NCBI RefSeq assembly: GCF_030463535.1
Contig: NC_132901.1
Span: 3,553,640-3,617,639, forward strand
Direction: 5' to 3'
Length of the DNA: 64,000 bases
DNA from: Salminus brasiliensis
Taxonomy: Eukaryota > Chordata > Actinopteri > Characiformes > Bryconidae
In this document: piece after piece, positions 12,101 through 21,604 of the stretch
Position numbering within the stretch: the stretch's first letter is position 1
Layout of the letters: each line of letters begins with the position of its first letter
Notes under the pieces: model-generated
What the model was told of the DNA's origin: nothing
The model's input: only the letters and a program-made list of their open reading frames with translations
Databases searched by the model: none
Made by a program: the position numbers and the translations under genes

Positions 12101-12845
12101 CACCATAGCAACCACAAACCAACACCACAACAGGCAACTTGCAGTTTTCTTTATGATATTTTTTACGATATGGTCAAAAGTATTGGGACGCTTACATTTT
12201 TTCAGTTCAAAAAAGGCTTTCTGCTAGATGTTGGAGGAGCGTTGCTGTGAGTACTGGAGGAAGCAGCAACCGTCATTCCAGAGAACACAGTTCCTCCACT
12301 GCTCCACAGCTCAATGCTAGGGGGGACTTTATACACCTCTAGCCCATGCCTGACCTGGCATTAGGCAGCATGGTGTCAATAGGTTCATGCTGATCTGCTC
12401 CACTGAGTCCTATTTTGTTGGCAGTACTCCTCTACAGGGACTAGACACTGAATTCATTCATTAGGGGTGATGTCCACAAGTATTTGGACATATAGTGTGC
12501 ATGTGGTACATTTCACAGTGGGCTGATTTGACAGTGGTGTGTGTTTTTGGGCGTGTTTTCATAGATCATCGAGGACTGGAAGTACGTAGCAATGGTGATC
12601 GACCGCTTGTTCCTCTGGGTTTTCATCCTGGTGTGCGTGATCGGCACTCTCGGCCTCTTTGTTCAGCCGCTGTTTCAAAGCTACAACACCCCCGTGGCGA
12701 AGGACGAGTGAGTCACATGCCTCTCCATCCTCTCTTTTCTTCTCTACCGCAGACATTGTTGGAGACCCAGCCTTGACTGACTAACCTCCCTCTCCCTCTC
12801 TCTCTCCTTTGCTTTGTCCTCCACTTCAGCTTCGGCGATTTCTAA
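5389..12845 (+). CDS. chrnb5: Neuronal nicotinic acetylcholine receptor beta subunit (CHRNB2/4/5 group), gene span
   Basis: Spliced gene for a beta subunit of the pentameric acetylcholine-gated cation channel in the neuronal plasma membrane. Exons 5389-5534, 5670-5714, 6625-6734, 9423-10362 and 12565-12711 join in frame with GT/AG introns, giving about 462 residues after the missing signal-peptide exon. It has the 13-residue Cys-loop, four membrane segments and no adjacent cysteine pair in loop C, so it is a non-alpha subunit. Some positions agree with human CHRNB2 ('YEVSFYSNA', 'ITSLAILV') and others with CHRNB4 ('NEREQ', 'DIVLYNN', 'CTLKF', 'PSTH'). This mix, and the adjacent chrna6-like gene, suggest the third vertebrate paralogue, CHRNB5. 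The symbol is tentative; chrnb2-like or chrnb4-like cannot be excluded without a tree. Confidence 0.85.
5535..5669 (+). repeat. Intron 2 with (CA)n microsatellite
   Basis: Short 135-bp intron; a (CA)n tract of about 18 units fills about 5543-5580. Confidence 0.9.
5670..5714 (+). CDS. chrnb5: Beta subunit exon 3
   Basis: 45-bp exon, in frame at both ends, between 'CCCGCACAG' and 'GTGAGA'. It encodes [15 protein letters not shown], almost invariant in neuronal beta subunits. The 45-bp size is the same as the alpha gene's exon 3. Confidence 0.96.
5845..6364 (+). mobile_element. Internally deleted Tc1 element with both inverted ends
   Basis: Starts 'ACACTGATCAGCCATAACAT' and ends with the reverse complement ('TTATGGCTGATCAGTGTA'). 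The interior keeps pieces of transposase. One matches the N-terminal DNA-binding part ('GGTCAGTACCTACCGAAAGT', followed by a 'GTCATGGGTGCCCAAGG'-like stretch). The other is a C-terminal remnant read as '...WGAPTPTQY'. Most of the catalytic region is gone, so it is non-autonomous. It sits in intron 3 of the beta gene. Confidence 0.85.
6625..6734 (+). CDS. chrnb5: Beta subunit exon 4: loop A region
   Basis: 110 bp between 'CCTGTAG' and 'GTATGC'. It encodes [19 protein letters not shown]... ending '[12 protein letters not shown]', with the WLPD and YNN motifs of the ligand-binding face. It ends two bases into the Asn codon, which is completed by exon 5. The alpha gene's exon 4 is also 110 bp. 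Confidence 0.95.
6788..7093. mobile_element. TA-type MITE (CACTATATG family), shortened copy
   Basis: 'CGCTATATGTTCAAATG' plus 'TGTGGACACC' at the left and 'CCCAATACTTGTGTCC' plus 'ATATAGC' at the right. The interior keeps 'GCTTGTCTAGTCCCTGCAGA' and 'AATAGAATAG' but lacks the central GC-rich half. Confidence 0.75.
7188..7450 (-). mobile_element. Tc1-like remnant, minus strand
   Basis: The left edge 'TACAGTCATGTGAAAAATAT' resembles a fish Tc1 inverted end. The reverse strand then reads '[11 protein letters not shown]', a form of the Tc1 'QQDNDPKH' catalytic motif. Only a fragment is left. Confidence 0.6.
7452..7600. repeat. Dispersed repeat (GGGTCGTGG...GCCAGTCC)
   Basis: 'CCACCCATTCATCCTCTTAT', 'GGTCAGGGTCGTGG' and 'GGACAGCGCGCCAGTCCAC' are the landmarks of a very common fish dispersed repeat. 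A second part of this family is at 22980-23230. I cannot assign a class. Confidence 0.55.
7601..9422 (+). other. Intron 4 of the beta gene, right part
   Basis: The intron runs 6735-9422. After the repeats it holds mostly single-copy-looking sequence, with a (TA)n tract at 9104-9164 of about 30 units and a polypyrimidine tract before exon 5. The 104-aa ORF at 8124-8438 has no recognisable domain. Confidence 0.6.
9104..9164. repeat. (TA)n microsatellite
   Basis: About 30 perfect TA units. Confidence 0.97.
9423..10362 (+). CDS. chrnb5: Beta subunit exon 5: Cys-loop, M1-M3 and most of the cytoplasmic loop
   Basis: 940-bp exon between 'TCTCTCAG' and 'GTGAGG'. It contains the Cys-loop from 'SACAIEV' to 'FDQQNCT' (13 residues between cysteines, with an N-C-T sequon) and '[16 protein letters not shown]' without a CC pair. 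M1 includes 'YTINLIIPC', M2 '[16 protein letters not shown]', and M3 '[16 protein letters not shown]'. The M3-M4 loop is Arg/Ser-rich and ends in the amphipathic '[14 protein letters not shown]'. The M2-M3 linker reads PPTSLAVPL where human CHRNB2 and CHRNB4 have Asp in place of Ala. The exon is GC-rich compared with its introns. Confidence 0.97.
10513..11335. mobile_element. Composite Tc1-related block with direct and inverted duplications
   Basis: A Tc1-type end ('GGTTTTAATGTTCTGGCTGA') is at 10513-10545 and 'GGACCACCTGCCTAATAGTG' follows at about 10580. The phrase 'CCCCTCTGGCATCA', followed by 'TGGGGCACCACT', occurs three times, near 10705, 10812 and 11180. 'GTTAAAGGCTTCTTGCACAT' occurs twice, near 10772 and 11142. 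'TAGAACATCCCACAAAGTTA' (10880) is echoed in inverted form by 'CTAACTTCATGGGATGTTCC' (about 11099). No intact transposase. Confidence 0.6.
11880..12140. repeat. Degenerate ACCACC/CACCATAGCA minisatellite
   Basis: Irregular repeats of 'ACCACCTG', 'ACCATAGCAG' and 'AACCACC'. This is the complement of the array at 236-480. Confidence 0.6.
12166..12499. mobile_element. TA-type MITE (CACTATATG family), inverted copy
   Basis: Left end 'ATATGGTCAAAAGTATTGGG', right end 'TCCACAAGTATTTGGACATA' followed by 'TAGTG'. The interior has 'CCACTGCTCCACAGCTCAAT' and 'CTCTAGCCCATGCCTG', the reverse orientation of the copy at 4941. Confidence 0.75.
12565..12711 (+). CDS. chrnb5: Beta subunit exon 6: M4 and C-terminus
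   Basis: Starts after 'TTTTCATAG' in phase 0. It encodes '[18 protein letters not shown]', the M4 helix, then '[20 protein letters not shown]' and DE before the stop TGA at 12709-12711. The terminal codons overlap a consensus donor (GTGAGT at 12708-12713), so the transcript may instead splice to 12830. Confidence 0.95.
   Translation: MIEDWKYVAMVIDRLFLWVFILVCVIGTLGLFVQPLFQSYNTPVAKDE
12830..12845 (+). CDS. chrnb5: Possible alternative last coding exon of the beta subunit
   Basis: A donor at 12708 (GACGA|GTGAGT) and an acceptor at 12829 after a long pyrimidine tract ('CCTCCACTTCAG') would define a 122-bp intron. The join keeps the frame and replaces the terminal Glu by Asp-Phe-Gly-Asp-Phe before a TAA at 12843-12845, making the tail four residues longer. 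Both signals are strong by eye, but use of this intron is inferred. Confidence 0.45.
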
Positions 12846-14376
12846 ACCATGTCCGCCGGTCAAACTCAAGAGGATGTTGGAACGCATACGTGCAGCAATA
12901 TAAGACCAAGGATATAAAGTCAGAGACTGAGATCCAGCCTACAGAAGAGGCTGATTGGGTAGCAAACCTCCTGTGTTTCGTATTTCTGAAATATGCAAAT
13001 CTATGCTGTGGTGTATTTTGGATGACCAACTATGCTAAAGCCTTTTTTTATTATTTAATAATAACTGCTTCAAGCAGCACTATGCCAGAATTAGTATGTT
13101 TTGCTCCTGGGCTCCCCCTACAGACGTGGAGTGCAATTCCCGTTTACAACAATGACACGTGATGCGACGTCACTCTCCCCATCACAGTCAGTCTACCCTG
13201 TCTACATGATCCCGAAGTTGCTATTTTACATAATGTTGCTTTAATGAGGTTAACACTCCATAATCAGCCATAACATTAACACTACCTCCTTGTTTCCACA
13301 CTACACTCCACTTCCCATATAGGAGCACCGTGTAGATCTATACATCTGTTTCTCTGCAGACTCGGTTAGCATCCCTTCACCCTGTTCTTCAATTCACATG
13401 ATCCCCTTAAAATGTCTCAATTCTAAACTAGATGGTTAGATGGAGCAGGAGAACCAGGACTTGACCGGTACCAGGATGGCGGTCGTGATGTCCTGTGAAG
13501 TTTCAGCAGATCATTTAACAAATCTAACAATTTGAGCACCTGTAGACAAGCCATAGACCAAAAGGTAAGTGTGAAGCTCTCTGTGAAGCTTTCTGGAGGT
13601 GGTAAGAAATGATCAGCTTTCAGAACTGTGAGAAGAAGCTCCATTTAGATGTGGTTTGAAGAAGTCGTCCGAATATTTCTGGCTACTTTGCTGTTTAGAA
13701 CCGTCACAAATGACAAATTCTGAGAGGAAAACTAAGCGCTGAGACTGGAAGCAGTGCATGCAGTCCCGTTACGTTCATCGGCCCAGCTGAATCAGCGTTT
13801 TCAGACACCGAAAAGTGCTGCTTCTCCCGAATGAAAGACTTTCGTCATTTAATTTAACGCCAGCGCTGATCTGCGGCAGGTGCTCCGTCCCCAAACCACA
13901 CAGCTGTTCTTTTTAAAAGTTGAATTAGTTGATCAAATATTTATTTTCTGGCTTATTTATATTTTGAGCATTTGCACTTGCAGTTTACAAGGTCAACCTG
14001 CACTTATGTAGCTTCAGTGTTTTTGGAAATGTTTTGAAAGGCTGGTTTTGCATGTTATTATTAGAGCTTCTTTACGAAGGCTGATCTTTTGTACGGTCTT
14101 TTATTTGCCCGATATTTTTGCTAAAGCCTCACAACTGCAAAAAAACGACAAATTTTTTTTTGGGAATTTTTACGTAAGCTTCTCTTCAAACTTTGTTTGA
14201 GTATGCAAATATCTGTAAATACTTGTTTGTTTTTATTGAACGGTCACTTTTTAATTGCCTTAAAGTCGCCATAAAGTTCTAACCGATAAGGCTTGATTTC
14301 AGCACTGAGTTGTAATGGTTTAACGGCTGTATGGAGAGAATTTCAGCTCTTATCGTTTGAAATATTCTACAATAAA
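12846..14376 (+). other. Probable 3' untranslated region of the beta gene
   Basis: AT-rich sequence without exons. A partial Tc1 end ('AATCAGCCATAACATTAACA') is at about 13262-13281. The first good polyadenylation signal, AATAAA, is at 14371-14376, followed by GT-rich sequence. The transcript end is inferred. Confidence 0.4.
14371..14376 (+). terminator. Candidate polyadenylation signal for the beta gene
   Basis: AATAAA followed within 40 bases by 'GTGGTGTGAGTCCTTGT', a GU-rich downstream element. Another AATAAA occurs at about 14605. Confidence 0.35.
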
Positions 14377-14800
14377 GAGATTTTCTTTCATTAGAAGGAT
14401 CGTGGTGTGAGTCCTTGTACGCAGATGCTGCCTAGCTGTAGAAGTGCCACACAGGACAGACAGAGGGAAACAGAGTACAAGAGGGTGAGTAAGGTGAAAG
14501 TGAGAGCGCCAGGGAATAGCTAAATAAAAAGCATAAGGTAAACAGAGAGTGAGTCTGTGGGGACTACTGCAGGACAAACACTACAGGACCGTTTTGGGGA
14601 CACCAATAAAGGAGGGAGGGGGAAAAAAGATGTATGTGAGAAATGGCCATCTGTTTATGTCTAGCCTTGGGTGCGAAAATAGATTTTTTGGAAAAGACCA
14701 CGCTTGCAGAAATAATGAACGACGCATAATGTGGCATTTCCTGCCAGTACGAGAACTGAATTCTGAATAAGAGTGTGTTATTCATTTTAACAGCAGAACA

Positions 14801-14804
14801 GTCG

Positions 14805-14835
<31 letters not shown>

Positions 14836-14846
14836 AATAATAATAA
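14801..14846. repeat. (ATT)n/(AAT)n microsatellite
   Basis: About ten ATT units running directly into about five AAT units, so the two halves are self-complementary. Confidence 0.9.
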
Positions 14847-14910
14847 CAATCTCATTATGTGAGGAGAACACTTTAAGCTTTAAGGAACTTGCAATTTTTG
14901 GGCATCCAGA

Positions 14911-15840
14911 CTAGGGATGCACCGATCCGGCTTTTTCAATTCCGATACGAAAATAAACTTTGCATATCGGTCGATACCCGATACCAATCCGATACCATTG
15001 CTAAATTACTAAACCGTCGGCCTTCCCACATTAAATCTCACAACTGCAGATAAATAAACTCTTCTCGAAGCCATGAGGTATGACGTATGGCCATGAGAAA
15101 GCCCACTAACCCTAACCACGTGTCCATTTGTCCATTGGATTCTACCATACAGTTGCAGTTTCCATCTACAGTTGCAGCAGACGGAGATACGGTTAAAAAG
15201 AGCTGGGGTATTCTGTCAAGTATCGCTATTGGCTGTTTCTGCAGTGTGTGAGGAGATAAGCCAACCGAAAGCTATTCCGAAGACGTCCAGGCTGCCTGCC
15301 CCATTTAGCATTCCCGCAGTGTCCTGTGTTTGAGCATGGAGATGTAAGACCCACATGGCCTTAAACCATCACTTGGCCCAAGCTTTCCATCCCTTGTCGA
15401 TTGGCGAAAGCAGCCAGTGTGGACAGACTCTTTTTTTTTTTTTGATGTCGGATTCCAATTCCGAAACCAATTCCCTCCTAAAATGAGTTGCCGTAGTAAC
15501 AGATTGGGCAGGACGGTACGTCGTTTTGGTCCTCTCCACAGCTTTAAAACGGAATTTCTTTCAAGCTCTCCGTCTCTGCTACTGCGGTTAAGCCACACAG
15601 GAGTGTAATTTCCATCCCCTGTTGGACTTCTGAATGGGATCTTGGCAGGAGATGTCCAGTCGCAGACACATATACACACTAGTGCTGCTGGGCAGCAGGG
15701 ACGAGCGTAGGACGAGCTAGCGAGGGACAAAATGCAGCACGGTCTTATTGTGTTGCTAAGCAGGTCGGATTTTCCCAGCTGCAGTAACTGTCTCCACTCT
15801 TCGGGAAGCCTGTCCAATAGATAGACATAGACAACATTGC
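14911..15840. mobile_element. hAT-like repeat, unclassified extent
   Basis: Begins 'CTAGGGATGCACCGATCCGG' and continues with repeated 'CCGATAC' words, the usual start of a fish hAT-derived repeat. The following 900 bases include a 170-aa minus-strand ORF (15305-15817) with no recognised domain. I could not find the opposite terminal repeat. Confidence 0.4.
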
Positions 15841-15977
15841 TGTGAGGAGGATTAGATTGTATTCAGCCACAAGCGCTTTAGTTCTGATTCCCAAAGGTGT
15901 GATGGTCCGCCCATGGTCCGGAGGGTCCCGTTCTACTGCTAATGCTTAACTATGAAGATCAACGCAGCCTTATTCCC

Positions 15978-16008
15978 TCATTTAGAAAGGGTGTCCACAA
16001 ACATTTGG
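15978..16008. mobile_element. MITE end fragment
   Basis: 'GGGTGTCCACAAACATTTGG' matches the right end of the CACTATATG MITE family. Nothing else of the element is present. Confidence 0.5.
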
Positions 16009-16121
16009 CACCCAGCACACATTCACACACCCACATACACTCATATTCCCAATTTCCCCTCCATTACTGCTTACAGGGGTTGATGAATCCCACTTCTCCA
16101 CAGCAGTGGAAACAATACAAC

Positions 16122-16305
16122 AAGTGTGTGTGTGTGTGTGTGTGTGTGCTGTAATTATTCGGATCAATATGTTGACCATTACCGTGCTCTCACACTTAGA
16201 GATGCTGAGATCTCTCTATCCACTTGCTGATTCTGCTGACAGCACTGTGTTTGCACACACACACACACACACACACGCTCACACACACACACACTCACAC
16301 TCCCG
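16122..16305. repeat. (GT)n and (CA)n arrays in opposite orientation
   Basis: GT tract at 16122-16149, then CA tract from about 16253 to 16300 with small interruptions. The two arms are complementary and about 100 bases apart. Confidence 0.9.
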
Positions 16306-16417
16306 TCAGTGTGATAATGCTCCAGTGACTCGGGCAGTGGCTTTAAAGCGCTGCTGAAACGCATTTAAAAAGCTCTTTAAAAATTACCCTCACAGGACGA
16401 GCAGAGACCAGGAGGAG

Positions 16418-16422
16418 GGAGG

Positions 16423-16469
<47 letters not shown>

Positions 16470-17352
16470 ATAGTGTCTCTCTTTCTCTTTCCTCTCCTTC
16501 ACTCTCTCTCTCTCTCTTTCTTATCGTGTCTCTCTTTCTTTTTTCTCTCTCTCTTATAGTGTCTCTCTCTTTCTTATAGTGTCTCTCTCTCTCTTTCTTT
16601 CTCTCTCTCTCTCTTTCTCACTCCCATTCACACTCTCTCCTTCTTGCACTCTCTTTCTGTTTCTCAATGTCTCCCTCTTTCTCTCTCTCGCACGCCCCTC
16701 TCTCACCTGCCTCTTTCTCCCTTTCTCACTGCTTTTCTTTTTCCTCATTCTTCTCTCTCTCTCTCTGTCTCTCACCCTCTCTCTCGCAGTGTTTCTCTCG
16801 TGCACGCGTTGTAGTTCTACTGTCGCGCACTCTCACTCCCTTCTCTCTTTCTCAGTCTTTTAGTCTTTCTCTCTCTCTCTCTCGCGCTTATTCTCTCTTT
16901 TCTCTTCTCTTCTCTCATAATTTCTCTCACTCACTCATTCACACTCACTCACTCTCTCTCTCTCTTGCTTTTTTGCTCTATTACCTGTTTCTCGCTTCTT
17001 TCTCTTTTTCACTTCCCCTTTTCTCTCTCTCTCTTTCTCTCTCATTAACTCACTATTTAGTTCTACTCTCACGCTTTCACTCTCTCCCTCTTCCTCTCTC
17101 CAGTTCACTCTGCCTTTCTCCCTCACTCTCCTTTTCTCTCGCTTCGTTTCTCCTTCTCTCTTTCTTGCACTCGCTATTTCTGTGCAAACTGAGTAGCTCT
17201 ACTCTCGCACAGTCGCTTGCTTTCTCTTCTCATCTCTCTCTCTTTCTCACTCCACTTCACTTTCTCTTTATTTCTCTCTCTTCTCTCGCCCTTATGCTCT
17301 CTCTCTCTCTCTTGTCCGCCATCTGTTTGTCTCGTTTCTTCGCTCACTGCTC

Positions 17353-17388
<36 letters not shown>

Positions 17389-17576
17389 GTCATGTCCATT
17401 CTCTCATCATCTTGTCTTTCTCTGATTTCTTCTCTTTCTGTTATTTGCATTCTCTCCCTAACTTACTATTCTCTTACATCCTGGGTAGTTCTACTCTCGC
17501 GCATTCGCACGCTCTTATTATTTCTCTCATTCTCACTCTCTCTTGCTCTTTCTATCCCAACACCTGTCTCAAAACT

Positions 17577-17607
<31 letters not shown>

Positions 17608-17650
17608 ACTCCTCCACGTCGTCGTCCATTAGTTCACCCATAGCTCATTT
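16418..17650. repeat. 1.2-kb CT-rich polypyrimidine tract
   Basis: Almost continuous TC-rich DNA with 'CTCTCTCT' runs broken by 'TTTC', 'TCTCAC' and 'CTCGCGCAC' variants. 'GTAGTTCTACT' or 'GTAGCTCTACT' followed by CTCGC recurs (near 16810, 17200 and 17487), which hints at a larger decayed unit of about 300-400 bp. The 252-aa Ser/Leu ORF in it is an artefact of composition. Confidence 0.9.
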
Positions 17651-17667
17651 CAGCATTCTCTCTTATG

Positions 17668-17800
17668 TGTAGTGTGTGTGTGAGAGAGAGAGTGTGTGTG
17701 TGTGTGTTGACACAGACACACTGTCTCTGTTTAATATCTCTTCTGGCTCCTGCACTGTATTTATTTCATGGAAACACACACACACACACACACACACACT
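17668..17800. repeat. GT/GA and (CA)n microsatellites
   Basis: GT and GA runs at about 17668-17707, then a (CA)n tract at about 17774-17799. Confidence 0.9.
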
Positions 17801-18204
17801 CTTCTGTTCCAGTATACACATAAAGCTTCATCGATCTGGTCCTCATGCCCCCAATAACTCCTCCATCCAGCTTCTACCTGAACAGCTCTGACCACCGATA
17901 CTGACCTTAATATCTCCACAAATCAGACTGCTGACCGCTCTCACTGTTACTGATGGATCATTCCTCTGACCAGGGCCAGGACGTCCTCCTTTTCTCCAGC
18001 ATTCCTTTTTTTCTTTTTTTTGGGGTGTGTGTGTGGGGTGGGGGTGGTCTTCATCACTTTTTATGACTTTTTATGATGGTTTCTTCAGATGCAGTCCATC
18101 AGCTCAGACGAGTGTGGTGTCTGGAGTTCGCTTCCTCGGTTTCGCACTGAAGCTACGAGGCTAATGCTAATGGAGCTAATAAGTAATGGACACTTCTGTG
18201 GACC

Positions 18205-18720
18205 ATTATGGGTCATAACATTAAAACTAACAAAAATGGTCTAGAGCGTTCTAGACACTGACTGGGTCAGAACACCTCCACAACATCAGGCAGGTCTTGC
18301 GGGGTGTTCCCAGTAAGCAGTGGTCAGTACCTACCAAAATGCTCCAAGAAGGGCCACCTAAGGCTCAGTGATGCTCACCGAGGACCCACCTCACAACTTC
18401 CCGGGTCTGCTGCTAACGTCTTGTTGCTATAGTTACTTGGTGGAGACCTACTCAATATTAGGTACTAATGTTATGGATTATGGGTGTACAGGATGCTAAG
18501 CTGAGGCCAGTACCTACCAACAGTGCTTCAAGGAAGAATGACCATTGATAGGCCATTACCTTACAACTCACCGAACGTGAAGGATCTACTGCAGACGTTG
18601 GTCTTGGTGCTAGATACCACAGGACACCTTCACAGGTCTTGTGGAGTCCATGCCTCGACCGGTCAGAGCTGTTCTAGAGGGGGACGAGGGGGACCTACCC
18701 AACATTAGGCAGGGGATCAT
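18205..18720 (+). mobile_element. Two adjoining Tc1 remnants (TGATCAGCC family)
   Basis: The first part has 'GGGTCATAACATTAAAACTA', then 'GACTGGGTCAGAACACCTCC' and 'GTGGTCAGTACCTACCAAAA', the N-terminal DNA-binding region, ending near 18480 with 'ATTAGGTACTAATGTTATGG'. The second (18500-18720) repeats 'GCCAGTACCTACCAACAGTG' and ends in 'GGTCTTGTGGAGTCCATGCC' then 'CCTACCCAACATTAGGCAGG', the transposase C-terminus and terminal region. Both are frameshifted. Confidence 0.75.
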
Positions 18721-19008
18721 GGCTGGTGTTTAGGAAATGAAGTAACTGCAGATGTTCAGAGTTTGGCTTTAGGTTCCACTTTAGGTTCCATAAGGAACCT
18801 TGCTTGTAATAGAGATGTATGAGGGTGAAGAACCTTTAAAAGTCCTAAAGACAGAGGAACTGACCTACTGGACCTAGATACCCAGATATATACAGCCAGT
18901 TACACGGACATATTGATGTACAGTAGATGGACACGGAGAACAGCAGAGCTATTGTTGTCATGGCTGGTGATCTACTCTGATAGAATCCACATTGCCTCAG
19001 CAAAAACA

Positions 19009-19045
<37 letters not shown>

Positions 19046-19320
19046 GAGGCTACACAACGCTGTGTGTCAGCAGAAACGCTCTGTCATATCTCACACTGGA
19101 CCCCAGAATCATATTTACAGTGAAATTTCCCCACACAGCGGGTCGTGTAGGGAAGAGCAGGGTGCTGTGCTTAGCGGCGTTCCAGTTATCTCGGAAGTCG
19201 GAAGTCGGAGGTGGGAATGCCGTCACACCTGAGTTAACCACACTCCAGGTAAACGTCCCGAAAATTTCAAAACACTTACCACCATTAAAACAGTTAAAAC
19301 GCTAAAGACTTCAGACTTTA
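18721..19320. other. Intergenic with (CA)n
   Basis: Includes a 'TTAGGTTCCACTTTAGGTTC' duplication (18770-18790) and a (CA)n tract at about 19009-19044. No gene seen. Confidence 0.5.
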
Positions 19321-19760
19321 CCACAATTGCTTTTAACAATCAAAACATGGCCACTTTTTAATGTCCCAGATTAGCATTCTTAGCATTGTCCCAGGTTAGC
19401 ATTGTTAGCGATACCAGTGGAAGACTTTGGGGTTTACCACAACTGGTTTGACAGAGCTTTACTGGTGTTTTTATGGTGAAGCAAACCAAAATATGTCCCA
19501 TTTTTTAAGTCCCAGATTAGCTTTTCTAGCCTCATCCCAGGTTAGCATGGTTAGCAATACCAGTTAAAGACCTTTGCTGGTGTTTTATGGTGAATCAAAC
19601 TAAAATGTGTCCCAGGTTAGCATGTTTAGCGTTGTCCCAGATTAGCATTGTAGCCTTGTCCCAGGATAGCATTGTTAGCGATACCAGTTGAAGACTTTGA
19701 AGTTTACCACAACAAGTTTGACAATCCTTTCCCAGTTTTCTATGGTGAATTTATGCTTTT
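19320..19760. repeat. Tandem repeat, about 110-180 bp unit, three degenerate copies
   Basis: 'GTCCCAGATTAGC' or 'GTCCCAGGTTAGC' words, 'GTTAGCGATACCAGT', 'GAAGACTTTG' then 'GTTTACCACAAC', and 'TTTATGGTGAA' recur in the same order from 19320 to 19750. Copies differ by substitutions and small deletions. Confidence 0.7.
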
Positions 19761-19972
19761 ACGCCCACAGCGTCCACTGCGTCCACTGTGTCCACTGCTT
19801 CCGCTGCACTCCTCGCTGAATCCTGCTTGGCGCCTTTAAGCCAGCAGCCGGATCAGTTGTAGGGTGTTTGCTTTGGCCGTGTGACGCTTCATTGGGCTTC
19901 ATTTGCCTGAATTAGCAGCGAGCCGGCTCACAGCCTGTTGTTCTATTGTGACTGATTCTGCCACTGAAACTC

Positions 19973-20007
<35 letters not shown>

Positions 20008-20212
20008 CAGAGAGAGAGAGAGAGAGAGTGAGAGAGAGAGATACAGAGAGAGAGAGAGTGAGAGAGAGAGAGTGAGAGAGAGAGAGATACAGAGAGAGAG
20101 AGAGAGAGAGAGATACAGAGAGAGAGAGATTTAGAGAGAGAGAGAGATACAGAGAGAGAGAGATTTAGAGAGAGAGAGATACAGAGAGAGAGAGAGAGAG
20201 ACTGAGAGATTG
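19973..20212. repeat. GA-rich tandem repeat
   Basis: GAGA runs punctuated by 'GATACAGAGA' and 'GATTTAGAGA' at fairly regular spacing. Confidence 0.95.
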
Positions 20213-20282
20213 ATAAACAAATTCAACACACACACAGACATTGACTGTTACACGTTGTCAGTATACGTGTATTATATTATTA

Positions 20283-20722
20283 TACACTATGTGGACAAAA
20301 GTATTGGGACATCTGCTCATTCATTGTTTCTTCTGAAGGAACTGTCTCTATTCCACTAGAATTTGGAGGAGCATTGCTGTGAAGATTTGATTGCATTCAG
20401 CAACAAAAGTAATGTTGCCATGTTGATATCACCACCCCACCTCATCATCCTCAAAGTACTGGATGAAAAACCATCATTGCAGAGAACACAGTACTTCCAC
20501 TGCTCTACAGCCTCTCAATGCTGGGGGGCTTTACACCCCTCTAGCCCACGCGTGGCATTAGAAGGCAGCATGGTGCCGATAGGCTCATGTTGACATCAAC
20601 AGAGGGTCCTATTCTATTGGCAGTACTTCTCTACAAGGACTAGACAAGCTGTGTGTGTGCATTTAAAGGGGTGTCCACAAACATTATACAGTCATATAGT
20701 AGACATATAGTGTATATGCAGA
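20283..20722. mobile_element. TA-type MITE (CACTATATG family), near-complete inverted copy
   Basis: Left end 'CACTATGTGGACAAAAGTAT' plus 'TGGGACATC'; right end 'GTGTCCACAAACATTATACA' plus 'TATAGT'. The interior carries 'CAGAGAACACAGTACTTCCA' and 'GGGGGGCTTTACACCCCTCT'. The right terminus appears disturbed by a small insertion. Confidence 0.8.
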
Positions 20723-21006
20723 TGTTTATATATGGTAATGATATATTCCTTATCTTATATTATAAACATCAGAAGCTATCATACATATATTCCATATGTA
20801 TTATATATGTTAGTATCTTTAATAATAATAATAATAATAGTATAATGTATATGGCGTAGTATAATATATAATGGTAATATTCAGCATATGTATGTATTAT
20901 ATACATAAGTGCATACAGTATGTGTAGATAACAGTAATTGTGCTAATACTGCACATGAAATAGTTGGCTTCTACAAAGTCGGGACAATTTTGCACTGATA
21001 ATATAC

Positions 21007-21045
<39 letters not shown>

Positions 21046-21600
21046 AAACTTTAAGTGGCTCGTGTGGCTTTTCCAGATATCTCTCATTAAATATTGTCTT
21101 AAGGTCACACGTCCCCCGAGGCTGGTGGTCTGGCTAGCTGTGTTCGCGTTTGATCATTCACGCTGTTATTAAAGATAAAAAAACGAGCTACAGTTCACTG
21201 CGGGGATGCTATGCTAACCCCTAGTGCTATATACAGATACACACACACACACAGCTAGCAGCTGGAAGGGGAGGATGTGGGGTCTACAGTCTCATTAGAT
21301 TAAACTCTCTGAGCTGAAGAAATCTGAAGAGTCTCTTTTGATCATGCCTGACTCAGCACAACTCAGAGTAACTCGCAGTTTTTAGCAAAACCTTTGTGGC
21401 TTTATTACGGGGTGTGAAACAGGGGGCAGTCTCTGTTATCTATCTGTTTGTTTGTTTGTTTGTTTGTTTATTTAACCAGTATCTGTTATCTAGGCCTCTC
21501 CCACTCACTGTTTTTAACAGTAAGCCTCTGAAGTCCTTGATGATGACGATGACCTACCAGTTGAAAACACATATTAAGCACCTAGTGGCCTAGGATTATG
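20723..21600. other. AT-rich intergenic DNA with microsatellites
   Basis: TATA-rich sequence with (AAT)n at about 20820-20838, (CA)n at about 21010-21044 and a (TTTG)n at about 21443-21469. No gene. Confidence 0.6.
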
Positions 21601-21604
21601 TACT

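Larger units (their letters stand above)
10363..12564 (+). other. Intron 5 of the beta gene
   Basis: 2.2-kb intron between the M3-M4 loop exon and the M4 exon. It carries a composite Tc1-related repeat block (10513-11335), a degenerate ACCACC minisatellite (11880-12140) and one MITE (12166-12499). Confidence 0.9.

Noticed and set aside
15305..15817. 170-codon minus-strand ORF
   Set aside because: Lies in a hAT-like repeat region, shows no domain or conserved motif, and has no supporting exons.
16667..17425. 252-codon Ser/Leu-rich ORF
   Set aside because: Lies wholly in the CT-rich tract; composition artefact.
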